Shown here: positions 17,419-26,047 of the stretch, piece by piece
How the letters are laid out: every line of letters begins with the position of its first letter
Numbering within the stretch: the first letter of the stretch is position 1
DNA from: Neiella litorisoli
GTDB taxonomy: Bacteria; Pseudomonadota; Gammaproteobacteria; Enterobacterales; Neiellaceae
DNA: 57,716 bases
Direction: 5' to 3'
Assembly (NCBI RefSeq): GCF_014773395.1
Contig: NZ_JACXAF010000030.1
Location: 1-57,716 of the forward strand
Program-made: the position numbers and the translations under genes
Notes under the pieces: generated by a model
Told to the model about the DNA's origin: nothing
Database searches by the model: none
The model's input: only the letters and a program-made list of their open reading frames with translations

Positions 17419-19508
17419 CGTGTTAATTCCTCGGTTACGTCGACGGATTGTTGTTGTGGTAACAGCAAGTTGGCGTCTTGCTGCCACAACGAAGCTGCCG
17501 TTTGCGCTGACCATGGTGTCGATTCAGATAGTTGGTAAAGGGTTTGCAGTAATTGCTGGCAGTCCTGTGGCCGCTGCTTCGGGTCGCGGCTGATGCAGGC
17601 CATGATGAGCGCTTCCAATGCCGGTGAGATGGCGCCATCGCAGTGAGCAGATAGCTTCACCGGCTCTTCGCTAAGCATTTTGGCCACCATTTCCATCGGC
17701 GTGTCGGCGGCAAATGGTGAGTTGGCGGTAAGCAGGTTGTACGCCACCACCCCAATGGAGTAAATATCGACGGCAACGCTGGCGGCGAGCGGATCGCTCA
17801 AGCGCTCTGGCGCGATATAAGCGGCGGTGCCGGCAATTGACTGGGTTTGGGTTAGCGCCATGTCTGGTTCACTGGCAATGTGCTTCACCAAGCCGAAATC
17901 CAGCACTTTGACAAAATCGGCCTGGCCGCCCAATTGGCACAGCATAATATTGGCTGGTTTGATATCGCGATGGATCAGGCCTTTGCGGTGGGCTTCATCG
18001 AGGCTTTGGCACAGCTGCTGGATAATGTGAATCACCCGAGCCTCGGGCTGCGGTCCGCGTTGTTCAATGAGATCGGCTAATGAAAAGCCGTTCAGGAGCT
18101 CCATGACATAAAAAAAGCGGCCGTTTTCAGTGATACCGAAATCATAAATCTCAATGGTATTCGGGTGCCGTAACATGGCGGTTTGCTGGACTTCCAACTC
18201 GAATCGTTGGATGTTCTCTGGGCTTGATTGTTCACGGCGCAGTAGCTTCACTGCAGTCGGTCGTTGAAGCAGCGCATGTTTGGCCTGATAGACACTGCCC
18301 ATGCCGCCCTCACCAATTTTGTGCTGCAAGCGGTAGTTACCGAGTTTCGATAAATCATCGATTTGCTGGGCCATGTGCGACATTCGATACCGCAGCACCG
18401 ATAACCCAGCAATCGCCAGACAGACCAGCGCCAGTAAGCCGTATTGACTGTAAACCAGTGGTGACATCAGGTTAAAGGCATCATCGCGCTCCACCTCGAT
18501 AATCAAGCCAATCTCAAGCGCAGGCTCCCATGCCCAAGCGCCCATGACTTCAATACCTCGAAAATCCTCATAGCCATCGACATTAACTCCCGATTGCTGC
18601 TGACTAACTGCTTGTACCGATTTGATTAATTGCTCTGAGTTGGGACGTGTTAGGCGCAAGTTAAAGAGCAAATCGTCATTGTCTGGATCGAGGCGCTGTT
18701 GCTGTGTTTTGGGCACGGCCAGCGCCATGGGTGAGATCAGCACGCCATCGCGGTTAACGATATAGCTGTGAGTAAAGTCGTCTTTATCAAAGATCTCTGT
18801 CAGGTAGGTGAGCTCTGTTTCCGGATCTAATACCGAGATAGCGACATGTTGCTGACCGTTATGTTCCAGTGCGATGCCTACCAGAATGACAGGCACCGCC
18901 AGATCGATTTTGGGGAATAACTGTTTGGCATTTTCCAGTGCCGACATATGGACGCCGGCTTCCAGCGTTTGGTGGACGAAATAGGTCATCCTTGGTGTTA
19001 ACTGGCTTTCTTTGGCTGCTCGGTGGGAGCTGAGAACGACTTTGCCTGAGTTGTCGACGATGGCATAGCCAATGGCGCTGACGCTTTCGGTGTAACGCTT
19101 GAGCAGTTGGTGAACTGCTTCCAGATCGGCTTCACGCTGACTATCGAGGTAGCGGTTAAACAGCGTCGGTAGCGCTAACTCGTCGGCGAGAAACTCAACA
19201 TGGGTTAGTTCGGCTTGATACCAGCGTTGGATAATGTTTTGGTGGGTATCAATTTGCTGAGTTAAACGATGTTCGTAGCTTTCTTCAACGCCTTCAATAA
19301 TGTGGCTGGAAATCACAAAAGCGAGGACAAACAGCAGCAGGGCGGTTGCCAAAACCACCAAGGTTAGATTTTCTCTACGGGTGCGTTTTTTGCGTTTGGG
19401 GCTTAAGGTCAGACGGGTTTGGCCGCTGTCAGTGGTCAAAGTAGCAACTCCATGGTCATGATTACAGTCAACCTTGCTGCCGTCATGGCGATGCCAAGCA
19501 GTATTCAT
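17415..19508 (-). CDS. Transmembrane Ser/Thr protein kinase with periplasmic sensor domain
   Basis: A 697-residue receptor-like Hanks-type kinase. TM1 at about 48-69 and TM2 at about 354-373 flank a ~285-residue periplasmic domain resembling a double Cache sensor. The kinase domain (about 392-660) is intact: glycine loop GEGGMG (399-404), ATP lysine K421, HRDIKPAN (513-520) with catalytic D515, DFG (537-539) and APE (566-568). The N-terminal sensor/C-terminal kinase order is the reverse of PknB-type kinases, which sense with an extracellular C-terminus. It is the first gene of a five-gene operon ending in a PP2C phosphatase. It probably couples an extracytoplasmic small-molecule signal to phosphorylation of an operon enzyme; that is inference. 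Confidence 0.93.
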   Translation of the reverse strand: MNTAWHRHDGSKVDCNHDHGVATLTTDSGQTRLTLSPKRKKRTRRENLTLVVLATALLLFVLAFVISSHIIEGVEESYEHRLTQQIDTHQNIIQRWYQAELTHVEFLADELALPTLFNRYLDSQREADLEAVHQLLKRYTESVSAIGYAIVDNSGKVVLSSHRAAKESQLTPRMTYFVHQTLEAGVHMSALENAKQLFPKIDLAVPVILVGIALEHNGQQHVAISVLDPETELTYLTEIFDKDDFTHSYIVNRDGVLISPMALAVPKTQQQRLDPDNDDLLFNLRLTRPNSEQLIKSVQAVSQQQSGVNVDGYEDFRGIEVMGAWAWEPALEIGLIIEVERDDAFNLMSPLVYSQYGLLALVCLAIAGLSVLRYRMSHMAQQIDDLSKLGNYRLQHKIGEGGMGSVYQAKHALLQRPTAVKLLRREQSSPENIQRFELEVQQTAMLRHPNTIEIYDFGITENGRFFYVMELLNGFSLADLIEQRGPQPEARVIHIIQQLCQSLDEAHRKGLIHRDIKPANIMLCQLGGQADFVKVLDFGLVKHIASEPDMALTQTQSIAGTAAYIAPERLSDPLAASVAVDIYSIGVVAYNLLTANSPFAADTPMEMVAKMLSEEPVKLSAHCDGAISPALEALIMACISRDPKQRPQDCQQLLQTLYQLSESTPWSAQTAASLWQQDANLLLPQQQSVDVTEELTR

Positions 19509-19534
19509 CCGCTGTGGCCAGTTGGTTACCTGTA

Positions 19535-19562
19535 ATTATGTGCCAATTTGTTGATGTTTCAA
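19535..19562 (-). promoter_or_regulatory. Candidate sigma-70 promoter of the kinase/GH3 operon
   Basis: On the minus strand TTGAAA (19562-19557) and CATAAT (19540-19535) are separated by 16 bp, with transcription expected to begin about 20 nt before the kinase ATG at 19508. The match is reasonable but not perfect, and the surrounding sequence is AT-rich. Confidence 0.45.
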
Positions 19563-19701
19563 TAAATTAATTAGATTTACTGCAGTCAGCTTGGTCGCTG
19601 TGCCATGCTCGTCTGTAGCGCAAGCCATTGCTGTGCCGAAGAAGCATGGATGACCTCTTCGGCAAAGCAGCGACAATTAGTACAGCTCCGATCAGTAAAA
19701 T

Positions 19702-22700
19702 CTAATTTGCCTGACGGCGGAAACTGATGCGGAAAAAGATACTGTACAGTACTGGCACAGCAATAAGGGTGAGGATAGTCGCGAACGCCAGCCCCCCCAT
19801 AATGGTGACGGCCATGTCGGCGAAAAAGGCATCAAAGAGCAGCGGGGCCATCCCTAAAATGGTCGTAATTGCCGCCAGCGCGACGGGCCGCAAACGGCTT
19901 AAACTAGCTTCGACTAAGGCTTGTCGTTGGGGCTTTCCTTCTGCAATTTGCAGGTCAATTTCTTCAACCAAGACAATGGCATTTTTAATTAACATGCCAA
20001 ACAGGCTGAGGAAGCCAAGGAGCGACATAAAGCCAAAGGGCATATCCGTTGCGAGCAAACCGCTGACCACGCCTACGGTTGCCATCGGCACCGTTAACCA
20101 AATGATCAAGGGTTGTTTGACCCGACCAAAAAGCAGCACGGTGACGAGGATCATCACCAAAAAACTCATTGGCAGGCCGGCACCGAGGGCTCGTTGGGCG
20201 TCGCCGGCTGATTCATATTCGCCGCCCCAGTCGATGTCATAGCCATCAGGCCGCTCAATTGCTTCGACTTGCTGACGGATCCGACTTAGTGCGGCAGCTG
20301 CAGTGTCATCAAAGCCTGGCTCGGCAAAAACGCTAATGGTGCGAACGCGATCGCGGCGCTGAATCAGGGTATCTTCGCTGGCGAGTTCTACCTCTCGCAT
20401 GACCTGACTCATGGGAATATAACGGCGCTGGTGGGCACTCCATACCAGTGCGTTGCGGAGGCTTTCAACGTCGGCAACGGCGGCGTTTGGCACTTTTGCA
20501 ACAATGGGGTAGTCGTAGTCGCCATCGCGCAGTTTACCTAATTCCAAACCACTACTGACATATTGCACCGCATCGGCGAAATCGGCTCGGGTGACGCCAG
20601 CAACACCGGCATTGTACTCATCAAAGTCGGGCACCAGTGTGAGCGCTTTTTCGCGCCAGTCATGACGAATATCGCGGATCTGGCCGTCGGCCCGCATGAT
20701 GCTTTCAGCTTGCGCGGCTAGTTTGCGAAGTTCGCTAATGTCAGGGCCAGAAAAGCGCGCTTCGAGCTTGGCGGTGGTGCTGGGGCCGAAGACCATGCGT
20801 TTCAGGTAAAAATCTGAATCCGGATCCATGGCATTAAGCTTGGGCGTAATGGTGGCAATGAAATCATCGATGGCTTCGGCATCTTTCATTTCCACCAGAA
20901 ACAGATTGTAGCTTTCGTTGCGCGCCTCTGGGCCATAGGTCAGGGTAAATCGGGCGGTGCCTTGGCCGATACTTGAGGTGACCGCGGCGACATCATCATA
21001 TTGCAGTAGCAGTTTTTCGATCGCTTTGGCCTGCTGCTCTGTGGTGCGAATATCGCGAGCCTGTGGTCCCCAGTGATGGATGTAGAACATTGGCGTATTG
21101 GACGGCGGGAAGAAACCTTGCTTGACGTTGCTGAAATTCGCCATGGCGACCAAAGTAATGGCAATCAACGCAGCTATAGTCAGCCAGCGGAATTTCAGCG
21201 CCGAACGCAATGCCGATAAGTAGCCTCGATGAAACAACGAGTTGGCAGTCTGCTCGGCGCTGTTGTTCGATGTTTTATAGAAGTAAGAGCCGAATAGTGG
21301 TGTCACTGTCACGGCCAATACCCAGCTGAGCATCAGCGAAATTAAGATCACCGCGAATAATGAAAACAGAAATTCACCGGTGGCATCATCAGACAAACCA
21401 ATACCAGAAAATGCGGCAATGCCAATGACGGTGGCTCCGAGCAATGGCCACTGGGTTCGCTTGACGATAAAACTGGCGGCATCAATGGCACGTTTCCCCT
21501 GTTGCATTCGCAGCATCATCCCTTCGGCGACCACAATAGCGTTGTCGACTAGCATGCCCATGGCAATGACCATGGCGCCAAGTGAGATCCGCTGTAACTG
21601 TAAGTCGAACAGCCACATCAGCAAAATCGTACCCATCACGGTGAGCAGCAATACTGCGCCAATCACGACACCCGAGCGCCAGCCCATGAACAAACAAAGC
21701 GTGAGGGTCACGACTAAAACCGACAGTTCTAAGTTGAGGATAAAGCCTTTGACCGACTCATCAACAATACTGGCTTGGTCATAGATTGGCGCTAAGGTTA
21801 TGCCCGCAGGCAGTTGCCGCAGCATGCGCTCAACTTCTACTTGTACCGCTTGGCCGACTTCAACAATGTTGACATCGTCGTTGGCGGAAATGGCGAGAGT
21901 AATCGCCGGATCGCCTTGGTAGCGCACCAGATTAGGTTGGACGTCAACCGGCTCAATGCGAAGCTCAGCAAAATCGCGGACTCGAATGGTCGCTTTCGAG
22001 CCGGGCACCGCCAAAATTAAATCGCCCAGCTCTTGCAGCCGATTGTCGGCGGCTTCGATCGGAATGCGCACGCGATTGCCATCAACCAACAAGCGGGCAT
22101 CGTGCAGCGGTCGTAAGTTGTATTGCAACAGTTGCGCAATATCGGGAAATGACAAACCCAGACCAGCAATATGATTGAGATCCATTTCAACCACGATTTG
22201 CTCACGCAGCACGCCGCTGACATCAACCTTCGCAACACCAGGAACGGTGAGTAGGTTGCGGCGAATAATACGAGAAAACTCACGCAGTTGATAAGGACTA
22301 AAATCGGGAGCGGACAGCGCGTAGTAGAGGCCAAACACGTCGCCAAAATCATCATAGACGGTCGGCGCTCTGGCTCCGGCAGGCAAACTCTTACTGGCAT
22401 CAGCCAAACGTTTGCGCAACTCATCCCAGATTTGCGGCAACTGTGAGCCGTCAAAATGGCGCTTCATCTCTACCGTGATCTCCGATACGCCAGGCTTGGA
22501 GGTGGAAGTGAGCTCATACAACTGGGGCATTTGCTGAATCGCAATTTCCAGTGGCTCGGTGATCTCATCTTCCACTTGAAGGGCGTCAGCGCCGGGATAC
22601 TGGGTGATCACTTTGGCTTGTTTAATGGTAAATGCCGGATCTTCAAGGCGGCCAATATTGCTCAGGCCGATGATACCGCCAATCAGGCAAATAATAATAA

Positions 22701-22749
22701 GTAGCCAGGTATTGACGGGGGTATTGATTGAGTAGCGGGCTAAATCCAC
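19702..22749 (-). CDS. RND family efflux transporter permease (second pump)
   Basis: A 1015-residue AcrB-superfamily pump. It has the standard 12-TM plan, with LGAMVIAMGMLVDNAIVVAEG in TM4 (proton-relay Asp present), two large periplasmic porter loops and the C-terminal GMLIKNAIVLVEEIDLQ motif. It is homologous to, but clearly distinct from, the pump at 6045-9116. It is the second gene of an adaptor-pump pair, 6 nt after the adaptor, and is divergent from a TetR-type regulator that probably controls it. No outer-membrane channel is encoded nearby. A 9-bp hairpin without a U-run (19634-19664) lies downstream. The substrate is unknown. Confidence 0.95.
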   Translation of the reverse strand: MDLARYSINTPVNTWLLIIICLIGGIIGLSNIGRLEDPAFTIKQAKVITQYPGADALQVEDEITEPLEIAIQQMPQLYELTSTSKPGVSEITVEMKRHFDGSQLPQIWDELRKRLADASKSLPAGARAPTVYDDFGDVFGLYYALSAPDFSPYQLREFSRIIRRNLLTVPGVAKVDVSGVLREQIVVEMDLNHIAGLGLSFPDIAQLLQYNLRPLHDARLLVDGNRVRIPIEAADNRLQELGDLILAVPGSKATIRVRDFAELRIEPVDVQPNLVRYQGDPAITLAISANDDVNIVEVGQAVQVEVERMLRQLPAGITLAPIYDQASIVDESVKGFILNLELSVLVVTLTLCLFMGWRSGVVIGAVLLLTVMGTILLMWLFDLQLQRISLGAMVIAMGMLVDNAIVVAEGMMLRMQQGKRAIDAASFIVKRTQWPLLGATVIGIAAFSGIGLSDDATGEFLFSLFAVILISLMLSWVLAVTVTPLFGSYFYKTSNNSAEQTANSLFHRGYLSALRSALKFRWLTIAALIAITLVAMANFSNVKQGFFPPSNTPMFYIHHWGPQARDIRTTEQQAKAIEKLLLQYDDVAAVTSSIGQGTARFTLTYGPEARNESYNLFLVEMKDAEAIDDFIATITPKLNAMDPDSDFYLKRMVFGPSTTAKLEARFSGPDISELRKLAAQAESIMRADGQIRDIRHDWREKALTLVPDFDEYNAGVAGVTRADFADAVQYVSSGLELGKLRDGDYDYPIVAKVPNAAVADVESLRNALVWSAHQRRYIPMSQVMREVELASEDTLIQRRDRVRTISVFAEPGFDDTAAAALSRIRQQVEAIERPDGYDIDWGGEYESAGDAQRALGAGLPMSFLVMILVTVLLFGRVKQPLIIWLTVPMATVGVVSGLLATDMPFGFMSLLGFLSLFGMLIKNAIVLVEEIDLQIAEGKPQRQALVEASLSRLRPVALAAITTILGMAPLLFDAFFADMAVTIMGGLAFATILTLIAVPVLYSIFFRISFRRQAN

Positions 22750-22755
22750 AGGCTG

Positions 22756-23844
22756 TTACTCCTCAACATAAGGTTTAACAGCCAAGCCTTCGCGCATTTG
22801 CGAGACGCCAGCGGAGACAACTTGGTCGCCCAGTTGCAGGCCGCTTTGAATCACCACCATGTGACCTTGAGTATTGGCAACCTCAACGGCAACTTGCGTC
22901 ACGGTTCCCTGAGATTCTTGATAACGCCAAACCGAGTAACTGTTATCTGGGTTGACTTGCAAGGCATTGAGCGGGACGTAGAGAGCGGGCGAATCGTCGC
23001 TATGGCCGACCTCAACGTTCACCGAGGCTCTGATCCCCGGTGTTAAATGGGTGTCTGCAGGTGGCTCGCTGGCAAAAACAACCTTGTAGGTTTGCGTCAC
23101 TGGATCGGCTGCAGTGGTGTGTTCGACGTACTCAAGCTCGAATTCGTCATCGCTGCGGCCTGCTACCGAAGCTGTTGCGCTAAGGATTTTGTTATCGATA
23201 TTGGCGGCCAGCACGCGCTCCGACACGTTGATTTCGAAGTGGACTTTCGACACATCCTGTAAGCGGGTAATCGCGGTACCGGTGATGATATAGCTACCGG
23301 CTTCGACCAGACGCTCGCTGACCAGCGCGTCAAATGGTGCTCGCAGCTCGGTGTAGCTGAGATCTTGAATGCTGTTTTCCAGATCAACCTGAGTGATTTC
23401 AAATTGGGTTTCGGCATTGTCCAACTCGCGCTTAGCGGCCAAACCTTTTTTGTACAGTGACTGAATGCGCTCCAGCTCTAATCGAGCCTGTTTGTGACGC
23501 GCACGGTTTTCTCGCACGCTGCGCTCAAAGGGAGCCGCGTCAATTGCCGCCAGCAGGGTGCCTTCAGGCACGCGCTGACCTTGCTTCAAGTCGACGTATT
23601 TCAATCGTCCTGATACTTCAAAATTCAGTTCCACTGTTTTTACTGGAATCACTGTGGCAGGAAAGCGGTAAGACTGACTGCTATCGGTTTGCTGAACGGT
23701 GCTGAGTTGCACGGTTCGCGGTTGTGCAACGGTCAAATCTTCAGGTTTGTCAGCAGGTCCGCAAGCGCTGAGTACGGCAGATAGCGGGAGAAGTAACAGG
23801 AATAATCGAATCACGGCGGGACACACTTGGTTAGTAATCAACAA
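22756..23844 (-). CDS. RND efflux periplasmic adaptor lipoprotein
   Basis: A 362-residue membrane fusion protein with a lipoprotein signal (hydrophobic RLFLLLLPLSAVLSAC, lipobox LSAC). The lipoyl halves lie at NFEVSGRLKYVDL and YTELRAPFDALVS, around a helical hairpin rich in R/E/Q; barrel and membrane-proximal domains follow. It partners the pump 6 nt downstream. The start is uncertain: TTG at 23844 is used here, but GTG at 23814 (giving MIRLFLLLL) would still leave a full lipoprotein signal. Neither has a strong Shine-Dalgarno. It is transcribed divergently from the TetR gene, with a palindrome in the shared promoter region. Confidence 0.92.
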   Translation of the reverse strand: MLITNQVCPAVIRLFLLLLPLSAVLSACGPADKPEDLTVAQPRTVQLSTVQQTDSSQSYRFPATVIPVKTVELNFEVSGRLKYVDLKQGQRVPEGTLLAAIDAAPFERSVRENRARHKQARLELERIQSLYKKGLAAKRELDNAETQFEITQVDLENSIQDLSYTELRAPFDALVSERLVEAGSYIITGTAITRLQDVSKVHFEINVSERVLAANIDNKILSATASVAGRSDDEFELEYVEHTTAADPVTQTYKVVFASEPPADTHLTPGIRASVNVEVGHSDDSPALYVPLNALQVNPDNSYSVWRYQESQGTVTQVAVEVANTQGHMVVIQSGLQLGDQVVSAGVSQMREGLAVKPYVEE

Positions 23845-23858
23845 TAACGGCTGTCAAC

Positions 23859-23883
23859 TTAACACATTTTTAAAAAGTGTAAA
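23859..23883. promoter_or_regulatory. Candidate TetR-family operator palindrome
   Basis: A 25-bp near-palindrome centred on 23871 has arms ACACATTTT and AAAAAGTGT (8 of 9 pairs), with two of three flanking pairs also matching. It lies just upstream of the adaptor start and upstream of the TetR start, where such regulators usually bind to control both themselves and a divergent efflux operon. The target is inferred from position only. Confidence 0.6.
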
Positions 23884-23957
23884 CTTGTAAATTGCTAATC
23901 CAGATCAAAATCGTTAACCTTGGTCGCCAGTTTCAACCCCAAAAAAATATCTCAGAC

Positions 23958-24527
23958 ATGCTCGCAAGTACCGAAACTATTCTAAAAGCGGCCCGCCAGT
24001 GTTTTTTTCAACACGGTTACACCACCAGTAGCATTGCCATGATTAGTCGCTATGCAGATATTTCGCGAGTCACTATCCACAAGCAATTTGGTAGCAAAGA
24101 GCAGTTGTTCCGAGCGTTCCTAAAACATGAGCATGAAAGCCAATACAGCAAACTGGCCGGTTACATCACCGATTACGATTGTATTTGGCAACAGCTAGAG
24201 GTGATGCTGTTGGATTGGGGCCGACCATTGTTTGAGGAAATAACCGATAAGCTGGTGTTGAGTGACTTGGTCCGCACTGCGAGTGACCATTGTCAGGATA
24301 TTTTTGATTCTCACTCGGCGGTGATCACCGATTTTGTGGTGTCGGCACTAGCCGAAGCCGAAAAAAAATCGCAAATCTCCTTTGCCCAACAAAGCTTGAC
24401 TCCCCGTGAATTTGCCGAAACGCTGGTGGTGACGGCTAAGGCGATTTTCTCTATTTCACCGTTGACCGATGGCAAGCAGGCCGTACTCAACAACCTTGCC
24501 ATTTATCGAGCAGCTCTCAGCCGTTAA
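23958..24527 (+). CDS. TetR/AcrR family transcriptional regulator
   Basis: A 189-residue TetR-family repressor. The N-terminal helix-turn-helix (about residues 5-50) contains AARQCFFQHGYTTSSIAMI and ISRVTIHKQFGSKEQLFRAF, the classic signature. The C-terminal ligand domain is of the AcrR/PsrA-like size and is not specific. The ATG at 23958 is chosen because it places the first helix at the usual distance from the N-terminus; an in-frame TTG at 23892 would add 22 unusual residues and run close to the operator. It is divergent from the second RND operon and probably represses it through the palindrome at 23859-23883. Confidence 0.88.
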   Translation: MLASTETILKAARQCFFQHGYTTSSIAMISRYADISRVTIHKQFGSKEQLFRAFLKHEHESQYSKLAGYITDYDCIWQQLEVMLLDWGRPLFEEITDKLVLSDLVRTASDHCQDIFDSHSAVITDFVVSALAEAEKKSQISFAQQSLTPREFAETLVVTAKAIFSISPLTDGKQAVLNNLAIYRAALSR

Positions 24528-24695
24528 CTTGTTGGCTGAGGCCGTTGTAGGCTCTAGTTTCCCTCGCTCTCAATAGCTTCTATGCTAAACGCCTACATTG
24601 GTTGGCGTTAGTTTCTTGTTTGTTGTCGAAACGCAACATACAGCCTACTGTTTTTATTATATTTATCGCCTCGATCTTAAAAAGCGGAGAGCCTG

Positions 24696-25967
24696 ATGAA
24701 AAAGGAAACCCTGGCCATTCATGCCGGATATCAAACCGATCCAACGACCAAATCGGTTGCTGTACCCATTTATCAAACGGTGTCATATGAATTTGATTCA
24801 GCCCAACATGGTGCTGATCTGTTTGATTTGGCAGTGCCGGGCAATATCTACACTCGCATTATGAACCCCACGAATGACGTGCTAGAGCAGCGCATGGCGG
24901 CATTAGAAGGCGGTATCGCGGCGCTGGCTGTCAGCTCCGGTATGGCTGCAATTACTTATGCAGTGCAAACCTTAGCGCAGCAGGGCGACAACATTATTAG
25001 CGTGCCGCAGCTCTACGGCGGAACTTACACCCTGTTTGCTCACATGCTGCCAAGTCAGGGCATTGAAGTGCGCTTTGCCGCAGATGATTCAGCCGCGGCC
25101 ATCGAAGCGCTGATCGATGACCACACCAAAGCCGTGTATCTTGAAACAATTGGCAATCCGGCCGGTAATATTGTTGATTTAGCAGCGATTTGTGATGCTG
25201 CTCATCGTCACGGTGTGGCGGTCATTGTGGATAACACGGTGGCGACACCGATTTTGTGCAATCCCATCGAACATGGTGCTGATATTGTGGTCCATTCCCT
25301 GACCAAGTACGTCGGCGGCCATGGTACTTCGATTGGCGGTATTATTGTCGATTCCGGTAAATTCCCTTGGGCTGAGCACAAAGAACGCTATCCAGTTTTC
25401 AATCAACCTGAACCGTCTTATCACGGTGTGGTTTATACCGAAGCGTTTGCTGAGGCTGCGTATATCGGTCGGGCCCGCACAGTACCGCTGAGAAATACCG
25501 GTTCAGCCATTTCACCAATGAATGCTTTTCTGATTCTACAAGGCTTGGAAACGCTGGCGTTGCGGATGGAGCGCCATTGTGAAAATGCGCTGGTAGTGGC
25601 TAAGTTCTTAAAACAGCATCCACAAGTGGAATGGGTTAATTATGCCGGTTTGGAAGATGATCCTTACCACCAGTTGGCACAACAATATTGTGCTGGCGCA
25701 CCGGCGTCACTGCTCACTTTTGGTATCAAAGGTGGTTTTGATGCAGGGGTTAAGTTTTACGATGCCTTGGCATTAGTGAAGCGCTTGGTCAATATTGGTG
25801 ATGCTAAAACCCTAGCTTGTCACCCCGCGTCAACGACGCACCGGCAATTATCAGAGCAAGAACAAGCTGCTGCTGGGGTTAAACCTGAGACCATTCGGAT
25901 TTGTGTCGGCATCGAGCACGCCGACGATATTCTGGCTGATCTGGAGCAAGCATTTGCCGCGATTTAA
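24696..25967 (+). CDS. metY: O-acetylhomoserine aminocarboxypropyltransferase / sulfhydrylase
   Basis: A 423-residue PLP enzyme of the Cys/Met metabolism family, matching the MetY length (about 420-430) rather than MetB/MetC (about 385). The start MKKETLAIHAGYQTDPTT is typical. The PLP lysine is K204 in SLTKYVGGHG, with the ring-contacting D179 and the SSGMAAI phosphate loop near residue 80. It forms homocysteine from O-acetylhomoserine and sulfide (or uses methanethiol to give methionine). A GGAG Shine-Dalgarno sits 7 nt before the ATG. It stands alone; no MetJ box or SAM riboswitch was recognised upstream. It shares a bidirectional terminator with the convergent DUF4397 gene. Confidence 0.92.
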   Translation: MKKETLAIHAGYQTDPTTKSVAVPIYQTVSYEFDSAQHGADLFDLAVPGNIYTRIMNPTNDVLEQRMAALEGGIAALAVSSGMAAITYAVQTLAQQGDNIISVPQLYGGTYTLFAHMLPSQGIEVRFAADDSAAAIEALIDDHTKAVYLETIGNPAGNIVDLAAICDAAHRHGVAVIVDNTVATPILCNPIEHGADIVVHSLTKYVGGHGTSIGGIIVDSGKFPWAEHKERYPVFNQPEPSYHGVVYTEAFAEAAYIGRARTVPLRNTGSAISPMNAFLILQGLETLALRMERHCENALVVAKFLKQHPQVEWVNYAGLEDDPYHQLAQQYCAGAPASLLTFGIKGGFDAGVKFYDALALVKRLVNIGDAKTLACHPASTTHRQLSEQEQAAAGVKPETIRICVGIEHADDILADLEQAFAAI

Positions 25968-25996
25968 TGCTTGTTAAACCGAACTAGCAACAAAAA

Positions 25997-26024
25997 GGGA
26001 GCCGTTTTAGCGGCTCCCTTTTTT
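25997..26024. terminator. Bidirectional Rho-independent terminator
   Basis: GGGAGCCG (25997-26004) pairs perfectly with CGGCTCCC (26011-26018) across a 6-nt loop. It is followed by a T-run (26019-26024) and preceded by an A-run (25992-25996). It therefore fits both metY on the plus strand and the DUF4397 gene on the minus strand. Confidence 0.92.
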
Positions 26025-26047
26025 CATGCTTTTGTAACGACCAAGGT

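Noticed and set aside
19634-19664. Hairpin TGCCGAAGA/TCTTCGGCA as terminator of the second RND operon
   Set aside because: The 9-bp stem is perfect, but the 13-nt loop and absence of a U-run on either strand make Rho-independent termination unlikely.
24528-24695. SAM riboswitch or MetJ boxes upstream of metY
   Set aside because: No AGACGTCT-like repeats; only a 6-bp hairpin (AACGCC/GGCGTT, 24588-24609) without U-run is seen, too weak to call.
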